From: Flavobacterium flevense
GTDB taxonomy: Bacteria > Bacteroidota > Bacteroidia > Flavobacteriales > Flavobacteriaceae
Assembly (NCBI RefSeq): GCF_900142775.1
Contig: NZ_FRCC01000003.1
Location: forward strand, 310,001 to 374,000
DNA length: 64,000 nucleotides
Direction: 5' to 3'
Of this stretch, positions 42,209-50,625 are shown in pieces; position 1 is the stretch's first letter, and every line of letters begins with the position of its first letter. A program made the position numbers and the translations under genes. Below the pieces are notes generated by a model. It did no database searches. It worked only from the letters and a program-made list of their open reading frames with translations, and was not told where the DNA came from.

Positions 42209-42217
42209 TATAAAAAC

Positions 42218-42245
42218 AAGCCGTTTCAACCATAAGAAACGGCTT
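42218..42245. terminator. Terminator embedded in the end of a neighbouring CDS
   Basis: 10-bp stem AAGCCGTTTC/GAAACGGCTT, 8-nt loop, then C and T-run on the plus strand. The loop and right arm are the last codons and stop of the minus-strand gene starting at 43068. Confidence 0.8.
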
Positions 42246-43068
42246 CCTTTTTTTCTTTATCGAAAGGAATAAAATCGGTAGCAACGGGATGGCATTCGAC
42301 TTTCATAAAAGTACAATTCACTTCGCCAAAAAAACTGGCCACAGCTACTTCGCTGGCATCTTTAGCATCGGCAATTTTGACTAGTCCATTGGGAATACTT
42401 AATTGAGTAGGATCAAAAAAGAGCCACTTCCCCCCTGCATATGCTTCAAAACAAGCATGAAAATCCGGTGGATCAAGCGCATAAGCATAGCCAGTAAAAT
42501 AACGTGCCGGAATATCTAAGGCGCGACACAAAGCAATGGCAAGATGTGCAAAATCTTTACAAACACCTTCTTTTAAATCCAGGACATCACAAGCGGAACG
42601 ACTGGAGTCACTAGTACCTGCTTTGTAAGTAACATGATTAAAAACCCATTCGTTTATTGCTTTGATTTTAGTGTATTCATTAGGTAAATGTCCAAATTGC
42701 TGATTTGCAAAATCTAATAATTTATCCGATTCACAATACCTGCTTGGAGAAATAAAAGGTAATACTTCGTTCTCTAAATTAATAATAGCAATGGATTGTG
42801 ATAATTTTTTATCAGGAATCAGTTCATGCAAAACGTCAACTTCAGCTTCATAACTGATGGAAAAAACAGTTCCTTTGTCTACCTCCATTTTAATGAAACG
42901 AGTGGCTGAATTTTGCAATACAAATTCTTCGTATTTAATTTCGGGAGTAATGGTAAGTGATTCTGAAATAATTAATTGCGTTGGCAAACGGGCAACCTGA
43001 ATATTAAAAATAAAGGTGGTTGCAGAAAAAGCTTCGTAAGATAAAAAACTGCTTACTTTAAATCTCAT
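42226..43068 (-). CDS. Transglutaminase-like (cysteine protease-fold) protein
   Basis: A 280-aa cytosolic protein without a signal peptide. The N-terminal ~130 residues are a beta-rich Bact_transglu_N-like domain. The C-terminal core has the triad Cys (LKEGVCKDFAHLAIALCRAL), His (DPPDFHACFEAYAGG) and Asp (WLFFDPTQ). ARYFTGYAYA is also typical. Members act as proteases, amidases or transglutaminases. Substrate unknown. The gene runs toward the serine hydrolase and shares its terminator. Confidence 0.88.
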   Translation of the reverse strand: MRFKVSSFLSYEAFSATTFIFNIQVARLPTQLIISESLTITPEIKYEEFVLQNSATRFIKMEVDKGTVFSISYEAEVDVLHELIPDKKLSQSIAIINLENEVLPFISPSRYCESDKLLDFANQQFGHLPNEYTKIKAINEWVFNHVTYKAGTSDSSRSACDVLDLKEGVCKDFAHLAIALCRALDIPARYFTGYAYALDPPDFHACFEAYAGGKWLFFDPTQLSIPNGLVKIADAKDASEVAVASFFGEVNCTFMKVECHPVATDFIPFDKEKKEAVSYG

Positions 43069-43455
43069 TTCGTAAAGGTATTAATTATCACTTAGATTAC
43101 TTACAAAACTCACTGTCCTTAACTTCCGCAGTCGAGTGTCAAATGTTTGAAGAAATGCGTAAAAAGAAAAGCTGTCTGAGCGATAGCGAGTTCTTTTCTT
43201 TTAGCATTCGAAAACTAATTTGACCGATGAGGAAGTGTAAGACTTGATTTTTTTGTTTCTTTTTTGATCAAGCAAAAAAGAAAAATGGGAACTCTTTTTT
43301 TTTACTTTCAATAAAAATCTTAATTCGAAATTAAACAAATAAATCTTGATAATCATTCTAAAAGTAAATTTATCCCAAACTATAAAGAATCGCTTTCTTT
43401 CTTTTTGGCTTATTTTTTTTAAATTTACGAAAACATAATTTTTTAAAACTACAGT
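43069..43455. repeat. 387-bp gap with flavobacterial palindromic repeat
   Basis: Bases ~43118-43241 form a large imperfect palindrome centred on GAGCGATAGCGAG (~43178-43190). ACTTCC with GTGTCAAA at the left mirrors TTTGACCG and GGAAGT at the right. It is followed by a perfect 11-bp hairpin TTTCTTTTTTG/CAAAAAAGAAA (43256-43283) around GATCAA. No ORF. Such sequences are common intergenic repeats in Flavobacterium. Confidence 0.6.
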
Positions 43456-43893
43456 ATGAGTTCTTTTAGCAAACAGTTATCTTTTCGTTGGTCTGATTTA
43501 GATCCTAATTTCCATGTTCGCCACAGTGTTTATTATGATTTTGCAGCTCAGCATCGAATGGAGATATTAGAAAGTCTGGGACTGACACTGAAAACATTTC
43601 AAAAACAACATTTTGGTCCGGTACTTTTCAGAGAAGAATGTGTTTTTAGAAAAGAATTAAAACTGGGTGACGCTATCACACTTCATACTAAAGTAGCCAA
43701 GATGAAAGCAGATGCTTCCCGATGGTCTATTGCCCATGAATTTCGTACCGAAGACAACCTGCTTTGTGCCACGCTGACTGTTGACGGAGCGTGGATGGAT
43801 ACTAAATTACGTAAACTTGTTGATCCTGTTCCGGAGATTGCTATCGAGGCATTAGCCAGTATTCCAAAATGTGAAGACTTTCTGGAATCATAA
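43456..43893 (+). CDS. Hotdog-fold acyl-CoA thioesterase
   Basis: A 145-aa protein with the 4HBT thioesterase pattern: FRWSDLDPNFHVRHSVYYDF (the catalytic Asp/His region near residues 14-25), LESLGLTLKTFQ, GPVLFREECVFRKELKLGD and CATLTVDGAWMDTK. It probably hydrolyses acyl-CoA or aryl-CoA thioesters in the cytosol; chain-length preference cannot be read. The patatin gene follows after 83 bp on the same strand, so joint work in lipid turnover is possible. Confidence 0.88.
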   Translation: MSSFSKQLSFRWSDLDPNFHVRHSVYYDFAAQHRMEILESLGLTLKTFQKQHFGPVLFREECVFRKELKLGDAITLHTKVAKMKADASRWSIAHEFRTEDNLLCATLTVDGAWMDTKLRKLVDPVPEIAIEALASIPKCEDFLES

Positions 43894-43976
43894 ATTTTAA
43901 TCGAATTTCTCAAATATTTGAAGAATATACAAAAAGACAAATACAACTTTTGAGATAAATAATCGTAATAATAAAA

Positions 43977-44750
43977 ATGAAAACTAAAGTCGGAATTGTA
44001 TTATCTGGTGGTGGTGCCAGAGGCATTGCTCATTTAGGACTCCTGAAAGCATTGGAAGATTTAAATATCAAAGCCTCGCATGTTTCAGGAACCAGTGCAG
44101 GTGCCATTGCTGCTGCGTTTTATGCAGCGGGTTATTCAGCAACAGAAATATTAGAAATTCTGAAAAAAGGACAAATATTTAGTTTTTCAAATCTTTTAAT
44201 CAAACGACAAGGCTTGTTTGCGATGAAAGGTTTTCACGATATTTACCTGAACTGTTTTCCCGCCAATACCTTTGAAGATTTACAAATTCCGTTATACATT
44301 ACCGCTACCGATATCTTAAAAGGTGAATTAGTCTATTTTTCTAAAGGAAATTTGTCCAGTGCTATCATGGCTTCCTCTTGCCTGCCTCTATTGTTTCAGC
44401 CTGTTGAATACGATGGAAATTTGTATGTAGATGGTGGCGTTATTAACAATTTTCCCATCGAACCTTTAATGGGACAATGCGATATCATCATTGGGAGCTA
44501 TGTTAATTCTATTAAAAAAGAAGTCGATAAAGTAGGCATGAATAACATTCTGGACCGTTGTTTTCATTTAGCCATGAAAAGTTCTGTGGAGCAAAAAACA
44601 CTCAGTTGTGATTTTTATTTTGAACCGCCCAATATGAGCCAGTTTAGCCTTTATAACCTTAAAAATGCTGACGAAATTTTCAATTACAGTTACCAATACG
44701 CTTTAACATTGGAAGACCAAATCAAAGCACTTAATATTCAGACAGATTAA
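43977..44750 (+). CDS. Patatin-like phospholipase
   Basis: A 257-aa lipid acyl hydrolase. Oxyanion hole GGGARGIAHLG (10-20), nucleophile Ser in GTSAGAIAAAFY (~39-50) and catalytic Asp in YVDGGVINNFPIEP form the Ser-Asp dyad of the RssA/patatin group. No signal peptide or barrel domain, so it is cytosolic, unlike the long outer-membrane patatins of this phylum. It may act on membrane phospholipids. The next gene starts 76 bp later after a heptamer repeat. Confidence 0.93.
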   Translation: MKTKVGIVLSGGGARGIAHLGLLKALEDLNIKASHVSGTSAGAIAAAFYAAGYSATEILEILKKGQIFSFSNLLIKRQGLFAMKGFHDIYLNCFPANTFEDLQIPLYITATDILKGELVYFSKGNLSSAIMASSCLPLLFQPVEYDGNLYVDGGVINNFPIEPLMGQCDIIIGSYVNSIKKEVDKVGMNNILDRCFHLAMKSSVEQKTLSCDFYFEPPNMSQFSLYNLKNADEIFNYSYQYALTLEDQIKALNIQTD

Positions 44751-44769
44751 TTTTCGATTTAACCCTAAA

Positions 44770-44825
44770 CTTCTAACTTCTAACCTCTAACTCCTAACTT
44801 CTAACTTCTAACTTCTAACTTACAA
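44770..44825. repeat. Eight CTTCTAA heptamers before a start codon
   Basis: Eight direct 7-bp units (CTTCTAA, with variants CCTCTAA, CTCCTAA and CTTACAA) end one base before the ATG at 44827. They leave no other leader or RBS-like sequence. Similar heptamer runs occur between flavobacterial genes. Copy-number change here would alter promoter-to-start spacing. Confidence 0.8.
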
Positions 44826-44826
44826 C

Positions 44827-46056
44827 ATGAATACTGCAACCCATTGGAATATTCTTTTATCCAATCAAATCAATAAAAAAACATTTATAGAAACCATTAT
44901 TTCCGGAAAAGCCGCTGCCGAATTAGCGCCTTTTAATGACCTGAAAGGAATTCTGTATTCTGATTTAGCTATTGATCATTTTATCCAGAAAGAGTTTCAA
45001 TATCTTGAATTGACTGCGGTAGATTCTAACAGAAAACTGAGTACTTTTTCTTCCGGACAACGCAAAAAGAAATTCCTTCAGTATTGTATAAACCAAAAAC
45101 CGGATTTTATCATTTTTGATAATCCCATGGATCATTTAGACCAGGCTTCCAGAGTAGAATTATCGAAAGCACTGGAAGAAATGGCATCTCATATAAAAAT
45201 CATCCAAATCATCAATCGTGCAGCCGATATACTGCCTTTTATTTCGAATAACAGGCAAATTAATTCGGATGCTTATATTCTGGAGGAAATAATTACTGAA
45301 GCCCACGAAAGTAAAATAATAGCACAATCTGGTATTCCGCAACCGGCACATACTATTGCTTATGACGAAAAAGTGCTGGTTCAAATGAACAATGTCAATG
45401 TAAGTTATAATGAACGACCGGTAGTTAAAAATATCAACTGGACAATTCAGCAAAATGAATTCTGGCAATTAATAGGCCCCAACGGCTCGGGAAAAAGCAC
45501 GTTGCTGTCCTTAATTAATGGCGACAGTCCTAAAGGTTACGGACAGGATTTATATCTCTTTGGTCGAAAAAAAGGGAGTGGTGAAAGCGTTTGGGATATC
45601 AAAAAGAATATTGGTTATTTTGCTACCAATATGACCAGTTTGTTTACCCGAAATCACACGCTGGAACAAATGATTCTTTCCGGTTTTTTTGATTCTATCG
45701 GATTGTATGATTTACCTACTACTTTACAAAAAAAGATTGCCGATGAGTGGCTGGATTTAATAGGGATGAAACACCTTAAAAACAAAATGTTCAAACGCCT
45801 TTCGGTGGGGCAACAACGGCTGGCTATGATTGTACGTTCGGTATTAAAACATCCGCCATTGGTTATTCTAGACGAACCCGTAGAAGGTCTGGACGATGAA
45901 AATGTAGCCTTAGTGTGCCAATTGATTAATTTGCTAAAACATGAATCGAATATGACTATTGTGTATGTTTCGCACCGCATCGAACCTAATTTGGCTCCCA
46001 ATGCTGTTTTCGAATTGATTCCGTCCGAAGAAGGTTCTGTAGGGATTATTAAATAA
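44827..46056 (+). CDS. ModF-like double ABC ATPase with a degenerate first half
   Basis: A 409-aa soluble protein made of two ABC domains. The second (~180-405) is intact: Walker A IGPNGSGKSTLL (216-227), signature LSVGQQRLAM, Walker B VILDEPVEGLDD. The first (~5-175) has a signature-like STFSSGQRKKKFL (72-84) and a Walker B-like FIIFDNPMDHLD (94-105), but no Walker A P-loop, and Asn replaces the catalytic Glu. Thus one composite site is probably inactive. ModF relatives have been tied to molybdate; no mod genes are here, so the role is unknown. Confidence 0.88.
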   Translation: MNTATHWNILLSNQINKKTFIETIISGKAAAELAPFNDLKGILYSDLAIDHFIQKEFQYLELTAVDSNRKLSTFSSGQRKKKFLQYCINQKPDFIIFDNPMDHLDQASRVELSKALEEMASHIKIIQIINRAADILPFISNNRQINSDAYILEEIITEAHESKIIAQSGIPQPAHTIAYDEKVLVQMNNVNVSYNERPVVKNINWTIQQNEFWQLIGPNGSGKSTLLSLINGDSPKGYGQDLYLFGRKKGSGESVWDIKKNIGYFATNMTSLFTRNHTLEQMILSGFFDSIGLYDLPTTLQKKIADEWLDLIGMKHLKNKMFKRLSVGQQRLAMIVRSVLKHPPLVILDEPVEGLDDENVALVCQLINLLKHESNMTIVYVSHRIEPNLAPNAVFELIPSEEGSVGIIK

Positions 46057-46135
46057 AATAAAGCAACTGATTATTACACAAATTATAAGCGTATTGTACT
46101 AATTAGTAAGATTCATTTACATCTCTTGATACAGC

Positions 46136-47365
46136 ATGGAAAAAAAATTAGGACTCAAAGAAAATTGGCAACAGTTTACTTTATTGGTTGTCATTAATGC
46201 TTTTGTAGGTGGGATGATTGGTTTAGAACGAAATGTTTTACCTCAATTAGCCGAAAAAGAATTTGGTTTAGCATCAAAGTCCGCTATACTTTCGTTCATT
46301 ATAGCATTTGGAATCACAAAGGCTATATGTAATTATTTTACAGGAAAATGGGCAAATACAGTTGGCAGAAAAAAACTAATGCTCATTGGGTGGTTCTTTG
46401 CTTTACCTGTTCCGTTTATTTTAATTTATGCAAATCATTGGAATTGGATAATTTTTGCCAATATTCTTTTAGGACTAAATCAGGGATTAACCTGGAGTAT
46501 GGCAGTGATTATGAAAATTGATTTAGTAGGAAATAAAAAAAGAGGTCTGGCTGTTGGCATTAATGAGTTTGCAGGTTACTTATCTGTAGGTGTCGTGGCT
46601 TTTTTAACCGGTTATATTGCAAACAAGTACGGCATTAGACCTTATCCTTTTTATTTAGGAATTATATTTTCGACGCTGGGAATTTTACTAACTTTTTTCT
46701 TTTTGAAAGATTCTAAAGGACATGTTGAAACCGAAAGCATACAAAGCAATATTCCTTTATTAAAAAATATTTTTGCTAATACTACATATAAACATAAATC
46801 TTTAAGTGCCATTACACAGGCAGGTTTAGTAAACAATTTAAACGATGGAATGACTTGGGGTTTATTGCCTTTGCTACTACTTTCTAAAAATTTCACTTTG
46901 TCTCAAATTGGATTTTTAACTGCTGTTTACCCAACTGTTTGGGGTATTAGTCAACTTTTTACAGGAAAACTTTCAGACCTGTATTCAAAAAGATTATTAT
47001 TGTTTTATGGAATGCTTCTACAAGCTATTGCCATAATTATCATAGCTTATGCAAAAACTGAAATCCATTTTATAGTGATTGGAATTTCATTAGGACTTGG
47101 AACCGCATTGGTTTATCCTACTTTTATTAATGCTATTGCTGACTACGTACATCCAATGCAAAGAGCCGAAAGTTTAGGAACATTCCGATTTTGGAGAGAT
47201 TTAGGATATGCCTTTGGTGCCCTGTTAACAGGTCTGATTGCCGATAGTTTTAGTATTGAGATTTCAATAGTTGCCATTGGATTATTAACAGCAATATCTG
47301 GATTTATAATTTTGATACGGGTAAAAGATGTAGAAAAAACGAATAATCAGGTAGATCGTTTGTAA
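46136..47365 (+). CDS. MFS transporter of unknown substrate
   Basis: A 409-aa, 12-helix major-facilitator protein. First cytoplasmic loop GKWANTVGRKKLMLIG, motif in helix 4/5 GLNQGLTWSMAVIMKIDLVG, and a second-half loop TGKLSDLYSKRLLLF. FRFWRDLGYAFGALLTGLIAD near helix 11 is conserved in several drug or metabolite exporters. There is no adjacent regulator. Substrate cannot be inferred. Confidence 0.88.
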   Translation: MEKKLGLKENWQQFTLLVVINAFVGGMIGLERNVLPQLAEKEFGLASKSAILSFIIAFGITKAICNYFTGKWANTVGRKKLMLIGWFFALPVPFILIYANHWNWIIFANILLGLNQGLTWSMAVIMKIDLVGNKKRGLAVGINEFAGYLSVGVVAFLTGYIANKYGIRPYPFYLGIIFSTLGILLTFFFLKDSKGHVETESIQSNIPLLKNIFANTTYKHKSLSAITQAGLVNNLNDGMTWGLLPLLLLSKNFTLSQIGFLTAVYPTVWGISQLFTGKLSDLYSKRLLLFYGMLLQAIAIIIIAYAKTEIHFIVIGISLGLGTALVYPTFINAIADYVHPMQRAESLGTFRFWRDLGYAFGALLTGLIADSFSIEISIVAIGLLTAISGFIILIRVKDVEKTNNQVDRL

Positions 47366-47784
47366 TACAAATCAGAATACATTATTAAATAATTACGAAC
47401 CAAATTAATCATTAAATCATCTCTCAAAGCTTGTTATTGCAATTGTAATTGAAATAGATCCCACAGGTAAATCCGATTTACACCTATTTAATTTTTTTAC
47501 GAAATCAATTAGAATTAAGATTTGGCTAAAGCCTCTTTTATTTTATTAATTCAATTCATCTTGCTAAAGTCTAAAACTACTAATAAAACATAATATGCAT
47601 TAAATAAACGGCTTAACAACTACAACGAATTTGGACAATTTTCTTAATGGGAAGTTGGTTTATACTTGAATTATTTGTCAAATCCTAATAATGGTTTAAT
47701 TTAGTTCCAAACCTACTTTAGTCCCAGAACGTTAGCACTAATATAAAAAAATAACATCAGCAGTAACTAAGTAAAAATAATCTT
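47366..47784. other. 419-bp gap before the metallo-beta-lactamase gene
   Basis: No ORF with coding character and no tRNA. A short palindrome GTAAATC-c-GATTTAC lies at 47467-47481. CAGAACGTTAGCAC at ~47725-47738 resembles words seen near mobile genes in this phylum, but I see no paired site. Otherwise unremarkable AT-rich DNA. Confidence 0.4.
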
Positions 47785-48594
47785 ATGCAAAAATATTTAT
47801 TACTATTTTCCATTCTTATAAATTTGAGTTTCGTTTCCTGTATCGAATCTTCAAAACACAGTAAAAACAAATTAAATCAAACAAACAGTAAAGAAGACAG
47901 TATTCCTTCAAAAGACAGTTTAATAGTTTACCAAACCGATAATTTAATCATTAAAAAATTATCAAAACATATTTACGTGCATATTTCTTACTTAGATACT
48001 AAGACTTTTGGTAAAGTACCTTGCAATGGAATGCTGGTGGTAAATAAAAATGAAGGAATTGTCTTTGACACACCAGCCGAAGAAAAAAGTTCGGAAGAAC
48101 TTATAAATTTTACAAACAACCAATTAAAAAGTAAAATAATAGCACTTATCCCAACTCACTTTCACAAAGATTGTGTTGGTGGAATTCTAAAATTTGAAGA
48201 TCATAATATCCCAACATACATTACTATCAAAACAAAGGATTTAATGGAAAGTAACAATCAAGTTTTCACCAAACCTGTAGTAGAATTTGTTGATAGCCTC
48301 ACCCTTAATGCTGGAAACAAAAAAGTATATGCCCGGTATTTTGGAGAAGGACATACTAAAGACAATATTATCGGATATTTTCCTGAAGACAATGCGATTT
48401 TTGGAGGTTGCTTGTTTAAAGAGGTTGGAGCTAGCAAAGGAAATTTGGAAGATGCAAACACAAATGAATGGTCTGCAACAGTTGTTAAAATTAAAAATAA
48501 GTATCCCAAAGCCAGAATTGTGATTCCCGGGCACGGAGAAGTTGGAGGACCGGAACTGTTTGACTATACTATAAAACTATTCGAAATAAAATAG
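47785..48594 (+). CDS. Lipidated subclass B1 metallo-beta-lactamase
   Basis: A 269-aa protein. SPII signal LINLSFVSC (Cys19) and a Ser/Lys/Asn-rich linker to ~45, then the metallo-beta-lactamase fold. All B1 zinc ligands are present: His125, His127 and Asp129 in THFHKDCVGG, His190 in GEGHTKDN, Cys209 in FGGCLF and His250 in VIPGHGEVGG. EVGASKGNLEDANTNEW is the B1 signature. Cys after the HxHxD motif recalls CcrA/CfiA. Predicted to hydrolyse beta-lactams including carbapenems, anchored to a membrane by lipid. Enzyme activity is inferred. No mobile element is adjacent. Confidence 0.9.
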   Translation: MQKYLLLFSILINLSFVSCIESSKHSKNKLNQTNSKEDSIPSKDSLIVYQTDNLIIKKLSKHIYVHISYLDTKTFGKVPCNGMLVVNKNEGIVFDTPAEEKSSEELINFTNNQLKSKIIALIPTHFHKDCVGGILKFEDHNIPTYITIKTKDLMESNNQVFTKPVVEFVDSLTLNAGNKKVYARYFGEGHTKDNIIGYFPEDNAIFGGCLFKEVGASKGNLEDANTNEWSATVVKIKNKYPKARIVIPGHGEVGGPELFDYTIKLFEIK

Positions 48595-48760
48595 CTAGCA
48601 GCTAAAATCCATGTAAATAAGGACAAAACATTTACTAAAAAGCTTTCTCTTACAGAATTTGGATTGAGAAGAAGCGCCTTTTTTGTATTTTCGTTCATCC
48701 AAAAAAACATTTCCCATCACTGGACAAATTAATAATACATCAGAATAAACAATAATCACA

Positions 48761-49678
48761 ATGAACACAAAGTCCCCATTTACAAGATATGAAGACAATA
48801 ATAACATCTGGTTGTCTCAACAGCACGAACAAGCATTTAACTTTACGGATTATGGTGTACAACCCACTGTCCTGAATAGTGAAGCCGAAGTAGGTCAGGC
48901 CATGCTACAGGAACTTTACAGCACTGCAAAATCAAAAAATGGGGATATTAATATTGCTCTTTTGGGGGGCAGAGGTGCTCAGGAGTTACACCGTTTACTG
49001 GGAGAGTTGGCTCAATCATCACAACAGGATGAGCTTCTAGGCAGGCTAAATGTGTTTACTCAGGATGCACTTGCTCCTTTGAGCATGGATAATAGTTTTA
49101 GTTTTGTCAGGGATTTTGAACGTATTTTAGGGGATGCTTTTTTCAAAAAAATAAAAAGCTTTACACCTATGCGAACCGATACAGAAGATATCGAGTTGGC
49201 ACTTATAACCTATTTGACTAAACTGGAAGAACTAGGTGGTTTGGATATCTTTTTTATTGGTCATGGACCTGAAGAAAATCAAGCATCGCACCTGGCTTAT
49301 ATCAAACCTTTTTCTGGAGCACAACACCATCATATTGCTGGGATAATCCCAATATCCAGTAGTATTTTAGAACACCATATCAGTAAGTTTAAAGCAGGCG
49401 GAAGTCTGGTAAATGAACGTGATGAAAAAGAATGCCGTTCTGCTCAATATATCCTGACTTTGGGACCGGCTGCGATTTTACAGGCTAAAAAAATTGTGCA
49501 GTCGGTAGTTGATGCCGACTCTGCTCCTGCTAAAATTAAAACGTATGCTAACGTACTGAACACACCGTTAAGTGCTGATAAAGAGGAAGCAGCTCAGCAA
49601 TTGAATACCAATCCGGGCTTATGGATACGATTACATCCCAATACTAAATCATTTGTTTTGCCTAATTTAGAGCTGTAA
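48761..49678 (+). CDS. NagB/6-phosphogluconolactonase-like protein
   Basis: A 305-aa cytosolic protein resembling the NagB/RpiA/sugar-phosphate isomerase fold: INIALLGGRGAQELHRLLGEL (phosphate-binding strand-turn-helix ~63-83), LNVFTQDALAPLSMDNSFSF (~96-115), GGLDIFFIGHGPEENQASHL (~159-178) in the place of the GxGxDGHIAF motif, and ILTLGPAAILQAKKIV (~231-246). The key GxDGH is replaced by IGHGPEEN, so the substrate may differ from glucosamine 6-phosphate or 6-phosphogluconolactone. Single gene; context gives no hint. Confidence 0.65.
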   Translation: MNTKSPFTRYEDNNNIWLSQQHEQAFNFTDYGVQPTVLNSEAEVGQAMLQELYSTAKSKNGDINIALLGGRGAQELHRLLGELAQSSQQDELLGRLNVFTQDALAPLSMDNSFSFVRDFERILGDAFFKKIKSFTPMRTDTEDIELALITYLTKLEELGGLDIFFIGHGPEENQASHLAYIKPFSGAQHHHIAGIIPISSSILEHHISKFKAGGSLVNERDEKECRSAQYILTLGPAAILQAKKIVQSVVDADSAPAKIKTYANVLNTPLSADKEEAAQQLNTNPGLWIRLHPNTKSFVLPNLEL

Positions 49679-49782
49679 TAGCCGGAAAAAACTCTTGACG
49701 CAATTTACCTTTCTTTTGACACGATATGCCTTATTTAGGTGAGGATTAAGTATTAAGTTTGGACTAACAAAATATTTGAACT

Positions 49783-50205
49783 ATGGCACTTATCAATCCG
49801 CACATTAATTTTAACGGTAATGCCGAAGAGGCATTTAATTTTTACAAATCAGTATTTGGTGGAGAGTTTACCAGAATAATACGTCTTAAAGATCTTGTAA
49901 GTTCTGAATTTCCAATAGCTGAAAAGGATACTAATAAGATCATGCACATTGCTTTGCCTATAGGTGAAAATGTTCTAATGGGCAATGATGTTCCGGAAAG
50001 TATGGGACCGGTTAATGAAAACGAAAACAGGTCTAAAATAGCTGTCAGCACTGAAAGTCGCGAAGAAGCTGACCAACTGTTTAACGGACTATCGGCCGGA
50101 GGAAATATTGAAATTCCTATTAGTGACAGTCCTTGGGAATCTTATTTTGGAATGTTCAGAGATAAATTTGGTATTGAATGGATAATAGAGTTTGATCCCA
50201 AATAA
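49783..50205 (+). CDS. PhnB/VOC-family protein
   Basis: A 140-aa vicinal-oxygen-chelate fold protein of the PhnB (DUF1338-like/3-demethylubiquinone) type: start INPHINFNGNAEEAFNFYKSVFGGEFT, MHIALPIGENVLMGND, and C-terminal WESYFGMFRDKFGIEWIIEF. Such proteins bind small molecules or act as dioxygenases or isomerases. No substrate can be assigned. It is followed after 19 bp by the alpha-CTD-like gene, so both are probably on one transcript. Confidence 0.9.
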   Translation: MALINPHINFNGNAEEAFNFYKSVFGGEFTRIIRLKDLVSSEFPIAEKDTNKIMHIALPIGENVLMGNDVPESMGPVNENENRSKIAVSTESREEADQLFNGLSAGGNIEIPISDSPWESYFGMFRDKFGIEWIIEFDPK

Positions 50206-50224
50206 TCTACAAAATTATTTAAAA

Positions 50225-50515
50225 ATGAATACACTAAGAACGCTAAGAACTTGTGAACGCGGTCATCAGTACTATAAAAGTAGTGATTGTCCTGTTTGTC
50301 CCATTTGCGAAAGCGAACGACAGCCTGAAAGCGATTTTCTTTTAAAACTTTCAGCTCCCGCAAGACGAGCATTGGAAAATAATGAAATAAAAACATTAGA
50401 AGAACTTGCAAAGTATAGTGAAAAAGAAATTCTGAAATTCCATGGATTGGGGCCAGCTTCTATTCCAACATTAAAAGAAGAATTAGCAAAAGCAGGTTTA
50501 ATTTTTAAAAATTAG
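50225..50515 (+). CDS. Small zinc-knuckle protein with RNA polymerase alpha-CTD fold
   Basis: A 96-aa protein. Residues 10-28 carry potential zinc ligands Cys10, His14, Cys22, Cys25 and Cys28. Residues ~38-95 match the alpha subunit C-terminal domain helix-hairpin-helix fold (SAPARRALENNEIKTLEELA, LKFHGLGPASIPTLKEEL). In RpoA this domain binds UP-element DNA and activators; here it is free-standing. The start at 50225 is chosen; an upstream in-frame extension overlaps the VOC gene. It sits between two VOC genes. Role unknown; a DNA-binding or polymerase-competing factor is possible. Confidence 0.85.
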   Translation: MNTLRTLRTCERGHQYYKSSDCPVCPICESERQPESDFLLKLSAPARRALENNEIKTLEELAKYSEKEILKFHGLGPASIPTLKEELAKAGLIFKN

Positions 50516-50625
50516 CAGGCTTTATATTTTAGGAAACAGAAAAAAAATAATTTGAAACTAAAAGTTTAGTGAAACCAAATATTCCGGATGCATAAATTAA
50601 TTTATAATTCAAAAAACAAAATAAA

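Noticed and set aside
44770..44825. Heptamer array as a CRISPR
   Set aside because: Units are 7 bp with no spacers; it is a simple tandem repeat and no cas genes are present.
44827..46056. Molybdate transport operon
   Set aside because: Only a ModF-like protein is present; no modA, modB, modC or molybdopterin gene is near.
47622..47740. Integron attC-like site before the metallo-beta-lactamase gene (GGCTTAAC ... ACGTTAGC)
   Set aside because: The right word does not match GTTRRRY, the spacing of internal inverted words is wrong, and no integrase or second site is in the window.
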